This document shows, in pieces, positions 32,940 through 43,690 of a stretch of 64,000 bases of DNA. The stretch spans positions 7,188,563-7,252,562 of the forward strand of contig OX291540.1 in the NCBI GenBank assembly GCA_946406115.1, given 5' to 3'. The notes under the pieces are model-generated. The model saw only the letters and a program-made list of their open reading frames with translations, did no database searches and was not told the origin of the DNA. The position numbers and the translations under genes are program-made. Every line of letters starts with the position of its first letter. The first letter of the stretch is position 1. This DNA comes from Apoda limacodes (lineage: Eukaryota; Arthropoda; Insecta; Lepidoptera; Limacodidae).

Positions 32940-33930
32940 TCGTAAACGCCATATATGTTTTGATTTATAGCATTTAATTTCAGAAATGATAGATTTCCAT
33001 ACAAACTTCCAACCTCCATTCACCCACTTAAGGAATCAATTTTACAAAACCCTTTATCAAAACTAACTTAGTTATAAACGATTCACCTCTGTGCCAAATT
33101 TCAGGTTATATAGACACAGAAATATTGGAATTTTCACATAAATTTTCATCCACTATGAGCATTTTGCCCTCTAGAGGATGATTGTCCAATAATGTTTAAA
33201 CATTTGAATTTTCATTTTGAATCTACAGGCCAAGTACCATTTTTTATGCACTAAACTTTAAGAATGTAAAATTTGCATACAAAACTAACGGCCCTCCTTT
33301 TTACCCTTTTATGGTATTAATTTCTCAAAATACATTCTTAGTTCTTGCCTACATCATAAGGAAAATGCAAAATTTCAGAACTCTAGACGAGAAACAATAT
33401 ATAATTTTTTATAAAAAATATCATATACTTTTTTCCCCTTTTAGGGATGAATTTTTAAACAAACAGTTTATCAAACGTCAATCTTCATTCTCAACTTTAA
33501 GGCAAATACCAATTATTATTATGCATTTAACTTAAAAAATTACGGATATTCACAGAAACTTCCCCGCCCTATTTTACCCCTTAACAGAATCTTTAGTGCT
33601 TGCCTTTGTTGTTTCAGGAACCTATGCGCTAAATTTCAAGTCTACAGACCCAGTAGTTATGACTGGGCTTTGAAGTATCAGTAAGTCAGTTTACTCTTTT
33701 ATACTCGTATGTACTCGACTTTTGAGACAAAAAGAAAACTTTTAACTATTTATGGTTTTACCAACAAAAATACCAGGTTTTCCATACAAATTTTCATCCC
33801 CTATTTTCGCACCCTTAATCCATATTGATTTATGTGAATTTCATGTCCCTAACAGCCAAAACGATACAATTTTCATACAAACTGTTAACCACATTTTCGA
33901 AAAAACTTATAATAGTATTTATTTATATTA
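32940..33930 (+). repeat. Field of diverged repeats with AAATTTCA and CTACAGGCC motifs
   Basis: Units recur with the theme CATACAAACTTCC, ACCCCTTA, TTCTTAGTTCTTGCCTACAT, GCAAAATTTCAG, TCTACAGACCCAGTAGTTAT and TCAGTAAGTCAGTTTACTC. At least three partial units are visible at about 32990, 33240 and 33545. The theme is common in Lepidoptera. No coding sequence is supported; the frame at 33311 falls within the repeat. Confidence 0.5.
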
Positions 33931-35040
33931 AATTCTTAATCTCAGTTACAAAAAACATACATCAAAAAATATAACTTCATATAAAATTTTAACCATCTTT
34001 CGAGCTCTGAGTCTGCCCTGTGGTAAAATTCTATTTTCGACCTCGTAAGAAATCTAAGTGCATGCATTTTAGCATCGTACGCCAGGTACTTTTTTAAAAT
34101 TTCATGAGTGACAGATAATTATTATAAAAATTATTATATGATGCTCCAAACTTATCTTACTCTGCCAGTAAAAAAGCACATAAAATCTATACAGTAGTTT
34201 AGATTAGCGTGGTGGCGTGAACAAACAGACATGTCAACATAATATTTAAAAATGTTTTATTTGTGACACTTCTTTTATCTCAATTTTCGGCAAATAGATT
34301 CAATGTTCAGACACGCGATTTCTTCTGTTTATATTATACTATACGAGTATGATTTCTAATAGTTCTTTGAACACACTGGCAAAAAAATCTGCTGTTTTGT
34401 CTTAGGTGACAGGTGACAGGGTAAAGTGCAACCCAATTTAAAAAGTAAAAGGCGACTTATCTTAAGTTATGGGCTCACCATCAACAAGAATCAAGAGGTT
34501 GGTGAATAGTGACTGTTCCCCACATTTTGATGTGTGATGTATACAGTCCACGTCCAAGGAATTAAAACCGTCACGTTATACATTCATTCATTAATATTCA
34601 TCTTATTTAGATTATCAAGTTTTAAAAAAAGCAGGACCCGACTCGAACTCTTTTTTCTTCTTTTTGTAGACCAACAAACCAGAAATATATTATTACGTAT
34701 GAAATCCATTTTTCCCTGGTCTGCGCTGATTCCTGAATAACAAATAATTTTCACAGAACTCAATACAAAAAGAAACAGATTAAAACCTGCGGATTTCGTG
34801 TTCATAGACATCTCGTTCCATTTGTAGTATATTTTTAAATAGGAAAGCTTTTGTTTTTTTCCTAAAGTAATTTCTTTCTAGTTCATTATTTCTGAAAATA
34901 TCTCAATTTAAGATTCCTGTTGGAGTTATACCTATACCTTTCTGACTAACTGAGTATTTATATTTTGGTTTTAAGTTTCATGCGTTAAATTAGGCTTCTG
35001 AAATTAGGTGAGCAAAAAAAATATGTTGATAAAAATAACA
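33931..35040. other. No gene recognised
   Basis: AT-rich DNA. Overlapping frames on both strands at 34534-34811 are mirror-image by-products. No repeat family is assigned. Confidence 0.5.
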
Positions 35041-35180
35041 TGACTGCTCCGTGGCTCTGTTAGTTGGTAGTACTACTACTGACTACCTGCCAATCCAAGG
35101 CATGAGGGTTCAATCGCCGCACAGTACAAACACTTACGTTATGAACATTTGTGTTTGTCTTAGGTCTGGGTGGGTATAAA
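35041..35180 (+). mobile_element. tRNA-derived SINE, copy 2
   Basis: A box-like GGCTCTGTTAGTTGGTAG at 35053 and B box GGGTTCAATCGCC at about 35107 are followed by AACATTTGTGTTTGTCTTAG and GTCTGGGTGG. The head and the TTTGTGTTTGTCTT body match the SINE at 2762. The distal part of that SINE is missing and another repeat follows directly. Confidence 0.7.
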
Positions 35181-35480
35181 AAAACTGACTGGCTGACTGA
35201 TTCAATGACATATAAACGCACAGCCCAAATCGCTGGGTTTAGAAATTTGAAATTTAACATGCGGGTTCCTTACTTGAAATGGTGCTTTGTACAAAGTGGG
35301 GATGCATTTTAGGAAAAGGGGTGTGAAAGTTTGTATAAAAATCCTCCAATGCCTAAATGCATAGATTTTGGCCTTAAGTTTGAAAATTTAGGTTTACGTA
35401 TTTTACCGTTTTTCAAAAATATTATCTAGGGGGTAAAACAGCGTATGGAAATTTCGGGTACGAAGTCGTAGGATAGTGCT
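35181..35480 (+). repeat. Dispersed repeat with CATATAAACGCACAGCCCAA motif
   Basis: The order is ACTGACTGGCTGACTGATTC, AATGACATATAAACGCACAG, ACATGCGGGTTCCTTACTTG, AAAGTTTGTATAAAAATCC and TCTAGGGGGTAAAACAG. It resembles the diverged repeats at 32940-33930 and the minus-strand copy at 63600-63880. It is fused to the SINE, so one inserted at the end of the other, or they moved together. Confidence 0.55.
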
Positions 35481-38400
35481 TGTGTATAATATGTATATAT
35501 TACGTATTACAAAAAGTGGGTTAGTATCCGTTGTGTAGTATCCTAAGCTTAAAATTTTTTGTCGTGTAAAGAACGGCTGGGACAACGAGGGGGCTCAGCG
35601 CATGGCACAAAGCAAATGTGAATACATACGGCAGCCCAAGCATGCAAGTATACATACAACGAGCTAGTGAAAATCGGCAGCAACTGGCACATGCCACATA
35701 ACAACATTACTTTGTACAAGTGACATCAAAAATTTTAAGAAACATAGCAACCTATGTGGTTTATTATTAAGGAGTTCTTTTGACTACATTTGGAGTGGAT
35801 GAAGTGATGCATTTGTTTAAAATCCTTTTGGTTATTCTATACATGAACATCGCAACCATTTCGAAACATGACATATTTAATGCAAGCTGTCCAGGAGTTA
35901 GATAACCTGCAGACGACCATGATAGCAGTTTCAGTTTAAGGTTCATTTTAGATCAGTTACATTATCTTTACGTTAAGTAGAAGTAGATTGCCAGTTGATC
36001 AGATGAATCGAATGATATAAATATTCATTACTGGGCTAATATCTATTGACTCACTAGAAAAAGATCTGGTTTATCACTATGCCGAAGACAGACTGACCTT
36101 TTGTTTTATTTATTTTAAAAACTTTTAAATTTAATATATTCTAATTAACGTAAATGTTGAGGTTAAAGTGCGAAATTAGGTACCATTAAATATTTAAGTA
36201 TCGCCTTTGCAATGCAGGTATGAATGTTTTGCAAGAACACTGAAACCCTGAACAATTTGCAAATTGTGCTTCTCACTATTTTAACTTCAGCGATGGTTTG
36301 AAACTACTTTCAACTAAATATTCAGAATATTTCAAGTACTTACTAAAAGTTTATTTCTTTACTCTCAATGAACACAGAAACAGTTAAGTTTTATGTTTAC
36401 GTAAACTTATCAAGTTTAATGCATTTGTGTTACTCAGTTATATATAAAATATAAAAGAAAATTATGTTGATACCTTCAACATATTTTAGCTGAACTAGTT
36501 TGCCCTACGTAAATAAGGCTCGTATCAAAAGTCGGCAAAGAAAAAACCATAGGTAAATGTTATTACTTTTGAATTCGGACAACCGATAAGACTTTGATGG
36601 TTATCAACACCCGGGAGTGCACTATTTGAGTGTATTCATCTACATTAAATTAGATTATGCCCGTTTGGATTTTGAGGTCGGATATTACGTTCCAGAAGTC
36701 ACAGTGCTCCTACCAAAGAGCTTTAGAATATCCCCGTGTGGATGTCACGAATTTCAGGAGTCTAGTACTAGGAATAGACTAGTTTACATTCCATCACTCT
36801 GGAATTCACACACTGAAGGATTATCTCGCCAGTAATAATGGATATCAAGATACTGAATTGTAAACCAGGAAGAGAGAATTGTCTGAAAAATCGCAGAGCG
36901 AGATACTCAGCGCCCTGAAGAGCGTCTTCATGTCGGTTAAGTTTTTGTGAGCAACCTCGATACCTTAAAAAATTTAGTTATATAAATTAAATTGTAAAAA
37001 GATTAACAATACACCAATTATATAAATCCTTGCATTTCTGTTGTACGATCCCTAAAGCAGAACCCCCAGGAGGTACCGGTTACATACATTTAAATACTTA
37101 ATTTTATACATTTTTTTGAATGGTGTTCTTAACAAAAACCGGAATCCGAAGTGCAAAAGTGGTATATTTTTTATTTATTTTATGTTACTAATGTTTAAAA
37201 TAATAGCTAATAAATCGTTTAAATCTATTCACTATACCTGATTTCAAGGTTGAAACCTAAGTTGGTCCGGTACCATATCATTTTGTACGGTGCATTTAAA
37301 TGTAGTTTTGACACTGTATATTTTCTTTTTTTACAAAAATAAGTAATAATTTACTAACGGAACTTGCAAAAACTTACATTGAATTCAAAAAAAAGGTTAT
37401 CATGATTAAAGATATAGTCTTTTATTTTTATTTCCTGTGTGCGCTTAGAGAGTGGCCATTTTTTATGAAAGCGTGCACATATTTATCCATAGACATATAA
37501 AGTACTACATCCACTAATGTGATCAGTGAGCATTTTACAAACATCCTAGTTACCCGATTAAACACATGTTCGGTTTGCTCTTTATACCACAAGGCGTTAC
37601 CTAAGAGTAATAAAGTAATAAATATTTATCTATATAAGTTTCGAATTAGGATGAAACTGTGTCCCATAGAAAACTCCAGTATAAAAAGGAGTGTTTTTTA
37701 CACGCTAGTTGGTGCACAAAATATATTTTTTCAATTGGCAATGGTAAAAAAAACAATATTTACAGTAGCATCTAAGTAAAAAGAAAGTTTCCTTTTCAAG
37801 ACACGAAGGGGAGCCAAAGAAGACTTGGGAATCTACTTTGCATTTGAATAGAATTAATTCCGTACTTTACTACTTATCTTTAATACAACTAAAAACTTAT
37901 ACGAAATCCCCAAGATCTAACTAGAAACTTATAAAATTCACGAAGCCGTAAAATTATGCTGAAGCAACATGGCGAAGATAATAATCGGCTAAAATCGAGC
38001 TGCACTGCTGGGGATCTAACTTAATTAAGCTTATACCTAGCTCCTCTAAGTGTTATCAAAGACATTAATAGAATGGCTCACACGAGAGTTTAAATTTTCT
38101 TTAAACTCTTTGAAGATAATCCGTGTTTGTTAGACTTTCAAATAATTGCATAACTACAATAATTTACAAATACTGTTGGGCAGAGACTTATGAACATTTT
38201 GCTAACGAAAAGAAATTCGAAATCTTCAATTCTAGCCATATATATATAAAAAAATTAGGCCACGATATCAGTTGTGGACCTTCTGGGTGATTTTCGGACT
38301 GAAATGGTAATCGCTTTTGAGTCCAATACAATTTACTTGGCGGCGCGCGTAGTTATTGTGTGCCGTAACCTTGAAGTTAATTATTCGAAAACGATGTCTT

Positions 38401-38499
38401 AATTCTAACACTGCATATGCAGATGCATACGGAAATAATATGTCACGATTCCTTTAGGGCAAACTGGTGTCGCTATTTGATGCTTTTAATTTTATATTG
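35481..38499. other. No gene recognised; one exon-like frame
   Basis: AT-rich DNA. The frame at 36617-36835 begins at GTG and includes RLDFEVGYYVPEVTVLLPKS and CGCHEFQESSTRN. Its GC content is raised but I recognise no protein. A further frame at 37519-37779 is not coding-like. The remainder holds nothing I can support. Confidence 0.4.
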
Positions 38500-38637
38500 G
38501 TACAAAGCGTTTTCTCTTAGTCTCATCAAATCAAAACAAAAAAAATCAAAACTCACAAAAATATTCTACAAACAATACAAAACATTCTAAAAATAGGTTT
38601 TATATTACTTTTTATTTATTTGAAAAACGCTTTGTAC
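38500..38637. repeat. 138-bp segment with 14-bp inverted ends
   Basis: GTACAAAGCGTTTT at 38500-38513 is exactly complemented by AAAACGCTTTGTAC at 38624-38637. The short AT-rich interior and inverted ends resemble a tiny MITE, but no clear target duplication is visible. Confidence 0.45.
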
Positions 38638-38699
38638 AAAAAGAAAATAAAAAAAGTGTAGTCGGATAAGTAAAAGTTTCGTACAAATTCCATCGAACA

Positions 38700-38812
38700 A
38701 AAGGTGAAGTTGATACTTGTGTAAGACAGGTATTAAATATAAGTTTATAAACAATGTAACATTATATACAAATAAAATTATAACATTCTGAAAAACAATA
38801 TTTACGTTTCAA
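38700..38812 (+). repeat. Short dispersed repeat shared with 9150-9255
   Basis: AGGTGAAGTTGATACTTGTG, AAAATTATAACATTCTGAAA and AACAATATTTACGTTT match the earlier copy. There is an extra segment in the middle (38735-38775). Confidence 0.6.
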
Positions 38813-38869
38813 TTCAAGCTTCAACCTTGCAGTGTGTGTGACCTCTAAAGTATATAACTAGAAAATAAT

Positions 38870-39090
38870 AAAAACCGGCCAAATGTGAGACGTGCCGGTG
38901 CATAAATCACCGTTACAGCGCCATCTAGCTATTATAAGGCAAAACAGTAACACATTTGTTTGTTGGAAACGATATTAAAAGTTAAGCTACGTTGGGCTTG
39001 GTCAGTAATTGGATAGGTGACCGCATAGCAGCACACTTTTTGTTTTTGTTTGTGTTTGTAAATTAGCGTAATGACAATCCACGTAAATTG
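38870..39090 (+). mobile_element. 5S-rRNA-like SINE with repeat-C end, plus strand
   Basis: AAAGTTAAGCTACGTTGGGC at about 38979, then TTGGTCAGTAATTGGATAGG and TGACCGCATAGCAGCAC match the internal control region of 5S rRNA: box A (AGTTAAGC), the intermediate element (GGTCAGTA) and box C (GGAT-x-GGTGACCGC). It is followed by TTTTTGTTTGTGTTTGTAAA, as in the minus-strand copy at 19868-19983. An adjacent upstream block (AACCGGCCAAATGTGAGACG, ACAGCGCCATCTAGCTATTA) looks like a separate repeat-C-type end. It is not a functional 5S gene: the first 50 bases and the 3' stem are missing. Confidence 0.6.
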
Positions 39091-39796
39091 CATTTGGCTA
39101 TAGTTTTTTATATATATATCACTTTCAGTTGCAATTTAGAAAAAAAAAAACAAGTATTATTTTGATCAAAATATCGAAAAATTGGAATAAATTAATAATT
39201 AATGAAGTTAAAAATTTGCTACAGAGACATAGTAACTATATTTAGATATTGGTTCAGCACATATTTACCTTAAAAGCTTATGTTTTCTTAATAAAGATAC
39301 TTTAAAACAACGATTAATCCATGTGACGAAAATCTTATACATAATAAACAACGTTCAGTGTCTTAAAAAATATGAAGACTATTAAGAAGAAGTGAATTAA
39401 CCTGTAACCTTATATTTATTCTAATACTTTAGTAAGATTACAAAAATTTAAGATTTTCATCACATGGGATAATCGTATTTTTAAAACATTTACTACATTA
39501 TCTATATAACTTTATCCAGATATTAATTCAGCACTTCAAAGTTTAAATATGTGCTGAGCGTTTTTCGTAATAAAACTTTTGCTTTCTTAACTAAGATGCT
39601 TTAATTGTGCTAATTTTTCGTCGTTCTGATGAAAACAATACTTGTCGTGTAATGTTTACAACGTAAATAGTTAAATTTAAAAAAAAAACTAAATTCAAGT
39701 TATATTTCAATTGCCTATTGCTTTTCAGATTGCATGAGGGGCGGGGGGGGCACCATGTTATACGTTTAAAATCTTCAATTATTCTGTAACGGGATT
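39091..39796. other. No feature recognised
   Basis: AT-rich DNA with a G-run (GGGGCGGGGGGGGCACC) near 39738. Confidence 0.45.
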
Positions 39797-40039
39797 TTAC
39801 AACACCCCTTTATTAAGATTTTTTGCGACCTGTACATCAGCCATCAGCCACAAGTCCTCTTCACGGATCGACACTATTACTCCAGGATAGTACAAGAAGT
39901 ACATACAATTCAATCGTGAATTTGGAATCCTGTCATCGGCAAATGTTATCATCTTAAAAGCAATGGACACCTGTTTCATGAACTGCGTCACTAGGTTGGT
40001 GTGTCGGAGTACCGATGCTTCGATCAAAATTGTTGTGAC
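39797..40039 (-). CDS. Exon-like open frame of 80 codons, unrecognised
   Basis: Immediately after an acceptor-like CCCTCATTAG on the minus strand, a frame opens without ATG: VTTILIEASVLRHTNLVTQF, MKQVSIAFKMITFADD, RIPNSRLNCMYFLYYPGVIV, SIREEDLWLMADVQVAKNLN, ending KGVL and TAA. Codons such as CGA CAC ACC AAC CTA GTG ACG CAG TTC ATG AAA CAG GTG look genuinely coding. No clear donor is seen before the stop, so it would be a last exon, or part of a decayed gene or element. I cannot name the family. The DNA on the acceptor side (40060-40140) is repeat-like. Confidence 0.35.
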   Translation of the reverse strand, partial: VTTILIEASVLRHTNLVTQFMKQVSIAFKMITFADDRIPNSRLNCMYFLYYPGVIVSIREEDLWLMADVQVAKNLNKGVL

Positions 40040-40361
40040 CTAATGAGGGTGTACCTACAAAATATGTACCCTGCTTCCCGAAGACGACGCTAGCTGACAA
40101 CAGTCCTCACGTAGCCACAGTCGGTCCAAGGCGGTGGAAACGTCGGGAAACAGAAAAAGGTATTTATAATATTTTACTGTTATTTTAACCCGAATTTCCT
40201 TAGAACCTAAAAGTGGTTCAAAAATTCGGGTTTTTGTCTCCACTTTTTATAAAACTGTAAATATGGCAATTTACACAAGATATCCTAAAATGTTATTAGA
40301 ATAAATGCAAAGACGGGAAAGTTGTGGCATACGGATATAACGAAACTTTTCATCGTTTTGG

Positions 40362-40533
40362 TTTTTTTATTTCATTTGGCTGCGAAACTCTAAAAAACAC
40401 GCACAAACTAACAAGGCAACAAAACAATAAAACAGATCTACAATATTTTTTATTTCATTTGGCTGCGAAACTCTAAAAAACACGCACAAACAAACAAGGC
40501 AACAAAACAATAAAACAGATTTACAATATTTTT
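40362..40533. repeat. 82-bp tandem duplication
   Basis: TATTTCATTTGGCTGCGAAA starts at 40369 and at 40451. The two units are nearly identical through ACAAGGCAACAAAACAATAA. The start of the unit resembles the end of repeat D (TTTGGCTACGGAACCC). Confidence 0.95.
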
Positions 40534-40697
40534 AATTCTATCTTCTTTATACTGTGAAATTATCCGATAGGTAAAAAGGTCAAAAAGCGTAAATAAAATT
40601 TATGTTCTAAGATTTACGTGGGTGATAAAACTTTACCATTCAATTGCAGATTTCACTACTTTTTTTACCAGAATTCAGTAAAAAGTTTTACTTTCAT

Positions 40698-40985
40698 CTA
40701 GTATAATTCAACAGCATTTGTCATTTGACCAGCTTCAACGAAGTTTTAAAGGCAATATCGGAAACCATTCCCAACTCCGCGGACGCCGTATTGCTATCAA
40801 CAAACTGCAATATAACTAAAATGGACTTTTCAACATTGTACCAGATTGGTCCGGAATTGTGTTATTATTGTTGGAGGATAAATTTATTCTTTGTGATGTT
40901 ATCGCAAATTTCTTCTTTTTTTGTTAGAGTTTTCGATTATTATCTATTAATTTTATTTAAGAAAGAAAACAACAGCATATTTTGA
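40698..40985 (+). CDS. Possible coding-like frame, unrecognised
   Basis: From 40707, frame FNSICHLTSFNEVLKAISET then IPNSADAVLLSTNC has balanced codons (AAC TCC GCG GAC GCC GTA), while the downstream part becomes Phe- and Leu-rich as in AT-rich noise. No ATG precedes the good part; CAACAG at about 40709 could be an acceptor. No family is recognised. Confidence 0.15.
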
Positions 40986-41184
40986 GATAAAAACAACGAA
41001 AAACTTTAAAAAATCATTAATATTGTTACGAAACTATTTAATTTCTTTTAAACGTAAATACTACATTTTCATTAAATCGAAACGATGCGGAAATTGCATT
41101 CGTGTATTCGGTGTTTCGAAAAACGGATACAATTCACAACGTTCAGAATAAATATATACAATGTAACATAAAAAATATGGAAAT

Positions 41185-41585
41185 ACTAGCTGATGTCCGC
41201 GGTTTCACTTCGGTTATCGGTGTAGGATTTCAATTTCAATAGAGAAAATATTAATTAAATGTTATAGAAAAAAAATCGCCTCACACTTGGTGTTTTCAAT
41301 TAGCCTATGTCCTTTCGAGGGATTAAACTATCTCCATGCTAAATTTACCCGCGGTTCCACCCGCCCTAAATTCAATTTTGCTGAAGAACTTCAACGGCAA
41401 CTCCTCAGTTAATGAAAAAAAAAACCGACTCGCGCCTGACGTTATCAATTAGCCTTTGTCCTTTTTTGAGACTCAAATTATCTCGATCGCAAATTTCATT
41501 TCAATTGGTTTAAGCGTAAAGAGGTTACAGACAAACAGACAGACAGGCAGAGTTACTTTCGCATTTATAATATTAGTATGGATGT
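41185..41585 (+). repeat. R-family repeats, two partial copies
   Basis: The first copy starts at 41189 (ACTAGCTGATGTCCGCGG). A second piece starts at about 41350 (ACCCGCGGTTCCACCCGCCC). Both contain AATTAGCC-TATGTCCTTT and GAGGGATTAAACTATCTCC-like motifs. The block ends GGTTACAGACAAACAGACAG ... AGTTACTTTCGCATTTATAA TATTAGTATGGATG, the typical 3' end of this lepidopteran repeat. Confidence 0.65.
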
Positions 41586-42031
41586 ACACTGTAGCGAATA
41601 CGTTACTTTAGAAATTAGCAATATATTATTGTTTAAAATTTTGGTTTTGACTCTTTCCTCTTTTTTTTTCTGTTCCGTTATAGCTGCTCCTTGAGCTTTG
41701 ATGCTACTGTAGTCAAGGTTAATCAGATGAACCACTGCAAGATGGTCACTCTTAAAAGTGCCACGCAGGTTTGCCCAAACGAGAATACAGAGGAGCCAAT
41801 TTGGCTGTATTGTTTGTGTTTCACATCAGGTGGATTATTGGATTGGATTATTATTTGAAATATTAAGACCATTTGAAGAAGCTTGTAACATTGAATAAAT
41901 TTTACTAAGGCCGTATTTTGATAGCTCTTATAGTTTGGCGGGGCTGTTTGGATGCCTCATCACACACAACAGACCTTTGAATATTTTTGTGCTATCAAAA
42001 AAAGGCTCATCAAATGAAATATTTTTCACCA
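41586..42031. other. No feature recognised
   Basis: The region at 41690-41830 is a little less AT-rich, but no coding frame or repeat is recognised. Confidence 0.4.
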
Positions 42032-42106
42032 GCCCGGCGTGAAGGCATTTTAATATAATCGGGACTCTTAATCTAAGGGTCGTGGGTTCAAGCCCAACGT
42101 TGGCCG
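42032..42106 (+). pseudogene. tRNA-Lys(CUU)-like pseudogene or SINE head
   Basis: The 5' end GCCCGGC, the anticodon loop with CTCTTAA (CTT anticodon) and GGGTCGTGGGTTCAAGCCCA then ACGTTGG match the eukaryotic tRNA-Lys(CUU) pattern. The D arm (GTGAAGGCATTTTAATATAA) is destroyed and the anticodon stem no longer pairs (CGGGA against TCTAA). It cannot fold as a tRNA. It is either a decayed gene or the head of a tRNA-Lys-derived SINE. Confidence 0.6.
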
Positions 42107-43500
42107 CCAGTGTAGTGTTCTCCATGATAAGTTCGTGGGTTCTTGTAGTTCAGAAACATTACAGCCCAATGAAGTTCGAAGTTATAGTATATTAAATAAA
42201 ATAATGTAAAAGGATTATAAATCCTTATGCAGAAAGAACTGGGTGTAGATGAAGCTACGACTAAAGGTTGTCTCATACGAGGCAGATACTATCAAAAATA
42301 CATATTACACCGCAGCGGTGCCACATATCTGCAAATATCGCTCGTCATAGAAAACAATGGACGTGCACACACGGGGCGCATAATATATATTTCATCTTCC
42401 AGCATCTATGTCTGCTGAGCGATATTGATAGACTCTGCATTAGTTTATGCTAATAACTATTAACTATTAACTGTATTTAAAAGGAGGGTTCAGTGTAACT
42501 TAGCAAATAACCACTGCAGATCCTACAATATTAACTGCGTCGGCGTGCCATTTATTATTGTCTTATATCAACTATAAAGAAAAAGGTTTCTGTGTTTTCT
42601 CCGTATGTATTTTTGTGTTCGTGCGATTTCCTTAGCAACTATCACTGTTAAAATCTGTGTGATAAACATGTATTTGTAGTTTTTCTCACTTCTTTGCAGG
42701 ATAGGTTATAATTTACTTTAAATTAATGTACCTACGAATGTGTTTAATGGCAAAAAATGTACAATAGAGCGTGTTTAAAACACAGCTCCGATAAAATGGA
42801 ATAAAATTTGTATAATTAATTTTAGTGTTGAAAAAAAAAAAAAAAAAATATGTTGGTACTGCAGATACCAACTCGGCAGATACGAAAAATTTGTGAAGAC
42901 TACATGTGCAGATAAATCAGGTCGACGAATGATAATTGTCAAAGCGGCTTAATTATGATGAGTGTTTTTTGTTTCATTAAAGATAATTTCAGTTAGCTAT
43001 ATACGGAACCCAAAAAAGGCGGGTCTTTAGAGGATGGTTCTATCACCCTTACTATACCCCCCCCCCCTCCTAATCCGCGGATCATAATTTACAATTTTAC
43101 ACTCAACTCATATTTTAATCAACCTGTATAAGATAATCTGGTTGCAATTCGTACTGAATAAGGCTGGCAAATGCAGGGCCATCTAGGTTTTCGTATGCAG
43201 CGCAGCGGGCGAATAAATTAATCAACAATTGTTCTAGGTAGTCAAAAAACTAAATGTTTTATTTTTTTAATACATGGAAGTCAATTTTAAGACGTTTTTT
43301 GTTATTACGATTCATTGAATTATAATTTATAATTAATTAAAAATAATATAATTTGCCCACTTCACTCACGTTAAATTCGGTTGATCAGCGCAAGATTTCT
43401 ATGGCAACTCCTTGATTATAAAGAGAAAGTTTGCTAAAGCAAAAAAAATATATATTTTAAGTGTCAATAGCCTTTTTCATATGATTTCTTAAGTTTTTAC
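42107..43500. other. No gene; poly(A) and poly(C) runs
   Basis: A poly(A) run lies at about 42831-42848 and a C run at about 43059-43067. The stretch 43380-43500 (GGTTGATCAGCGCAAGATTT, GGCAACTCCTTGATTATAAA) is a decayed R-family fragment like the one at 4480. Confidence 0.45.
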
Positions 43501-43690
43501 GTGGTTTGGCTGAGCTCTTGGGTTTTACATCAGGGTCATTTGGGACTAAAGTTGAACTGAACTGAACTGAAGGGACCAGTCATCAGACATACAAAGAAAC
43601 AGACAAACAAAAGGTGGTTTGGCTGAGCTCTTGGGTTTTACATCAGGGTCATTTGGGACTAAAGTTGAACTGAACTGTACTGAAGGAACC
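43501..43690. repeat. 113-bp tandem duplication, partial second unit
   Basis: GTGGTTTGGCTGAGCTCTTG starts at 43501 and 43614. The units are almost identical through GGGACTAAAGTTGAACTGAA. The second unit ends at about 43690 near GAAGGAACC. Confidence 0.95.

Noticed and set aside
34534..34811. Overlapping frames on both strands as a gene pair
   Set aside because: Neither shows domain, codon bias or splice context. The overlap is typical of chance frames.
38979..39034. Functional 5S rRNA gene
   Set aside because: Only the internal promoter region is present. The 5' third and the 3' stem partner are missing.
41928..42125. Minus-strand frame reading VGLEPTTLRLRV
   Set aside because: It is the reverse reading of a tRNA-Lys-like sequence, a well-known kind of false frame.
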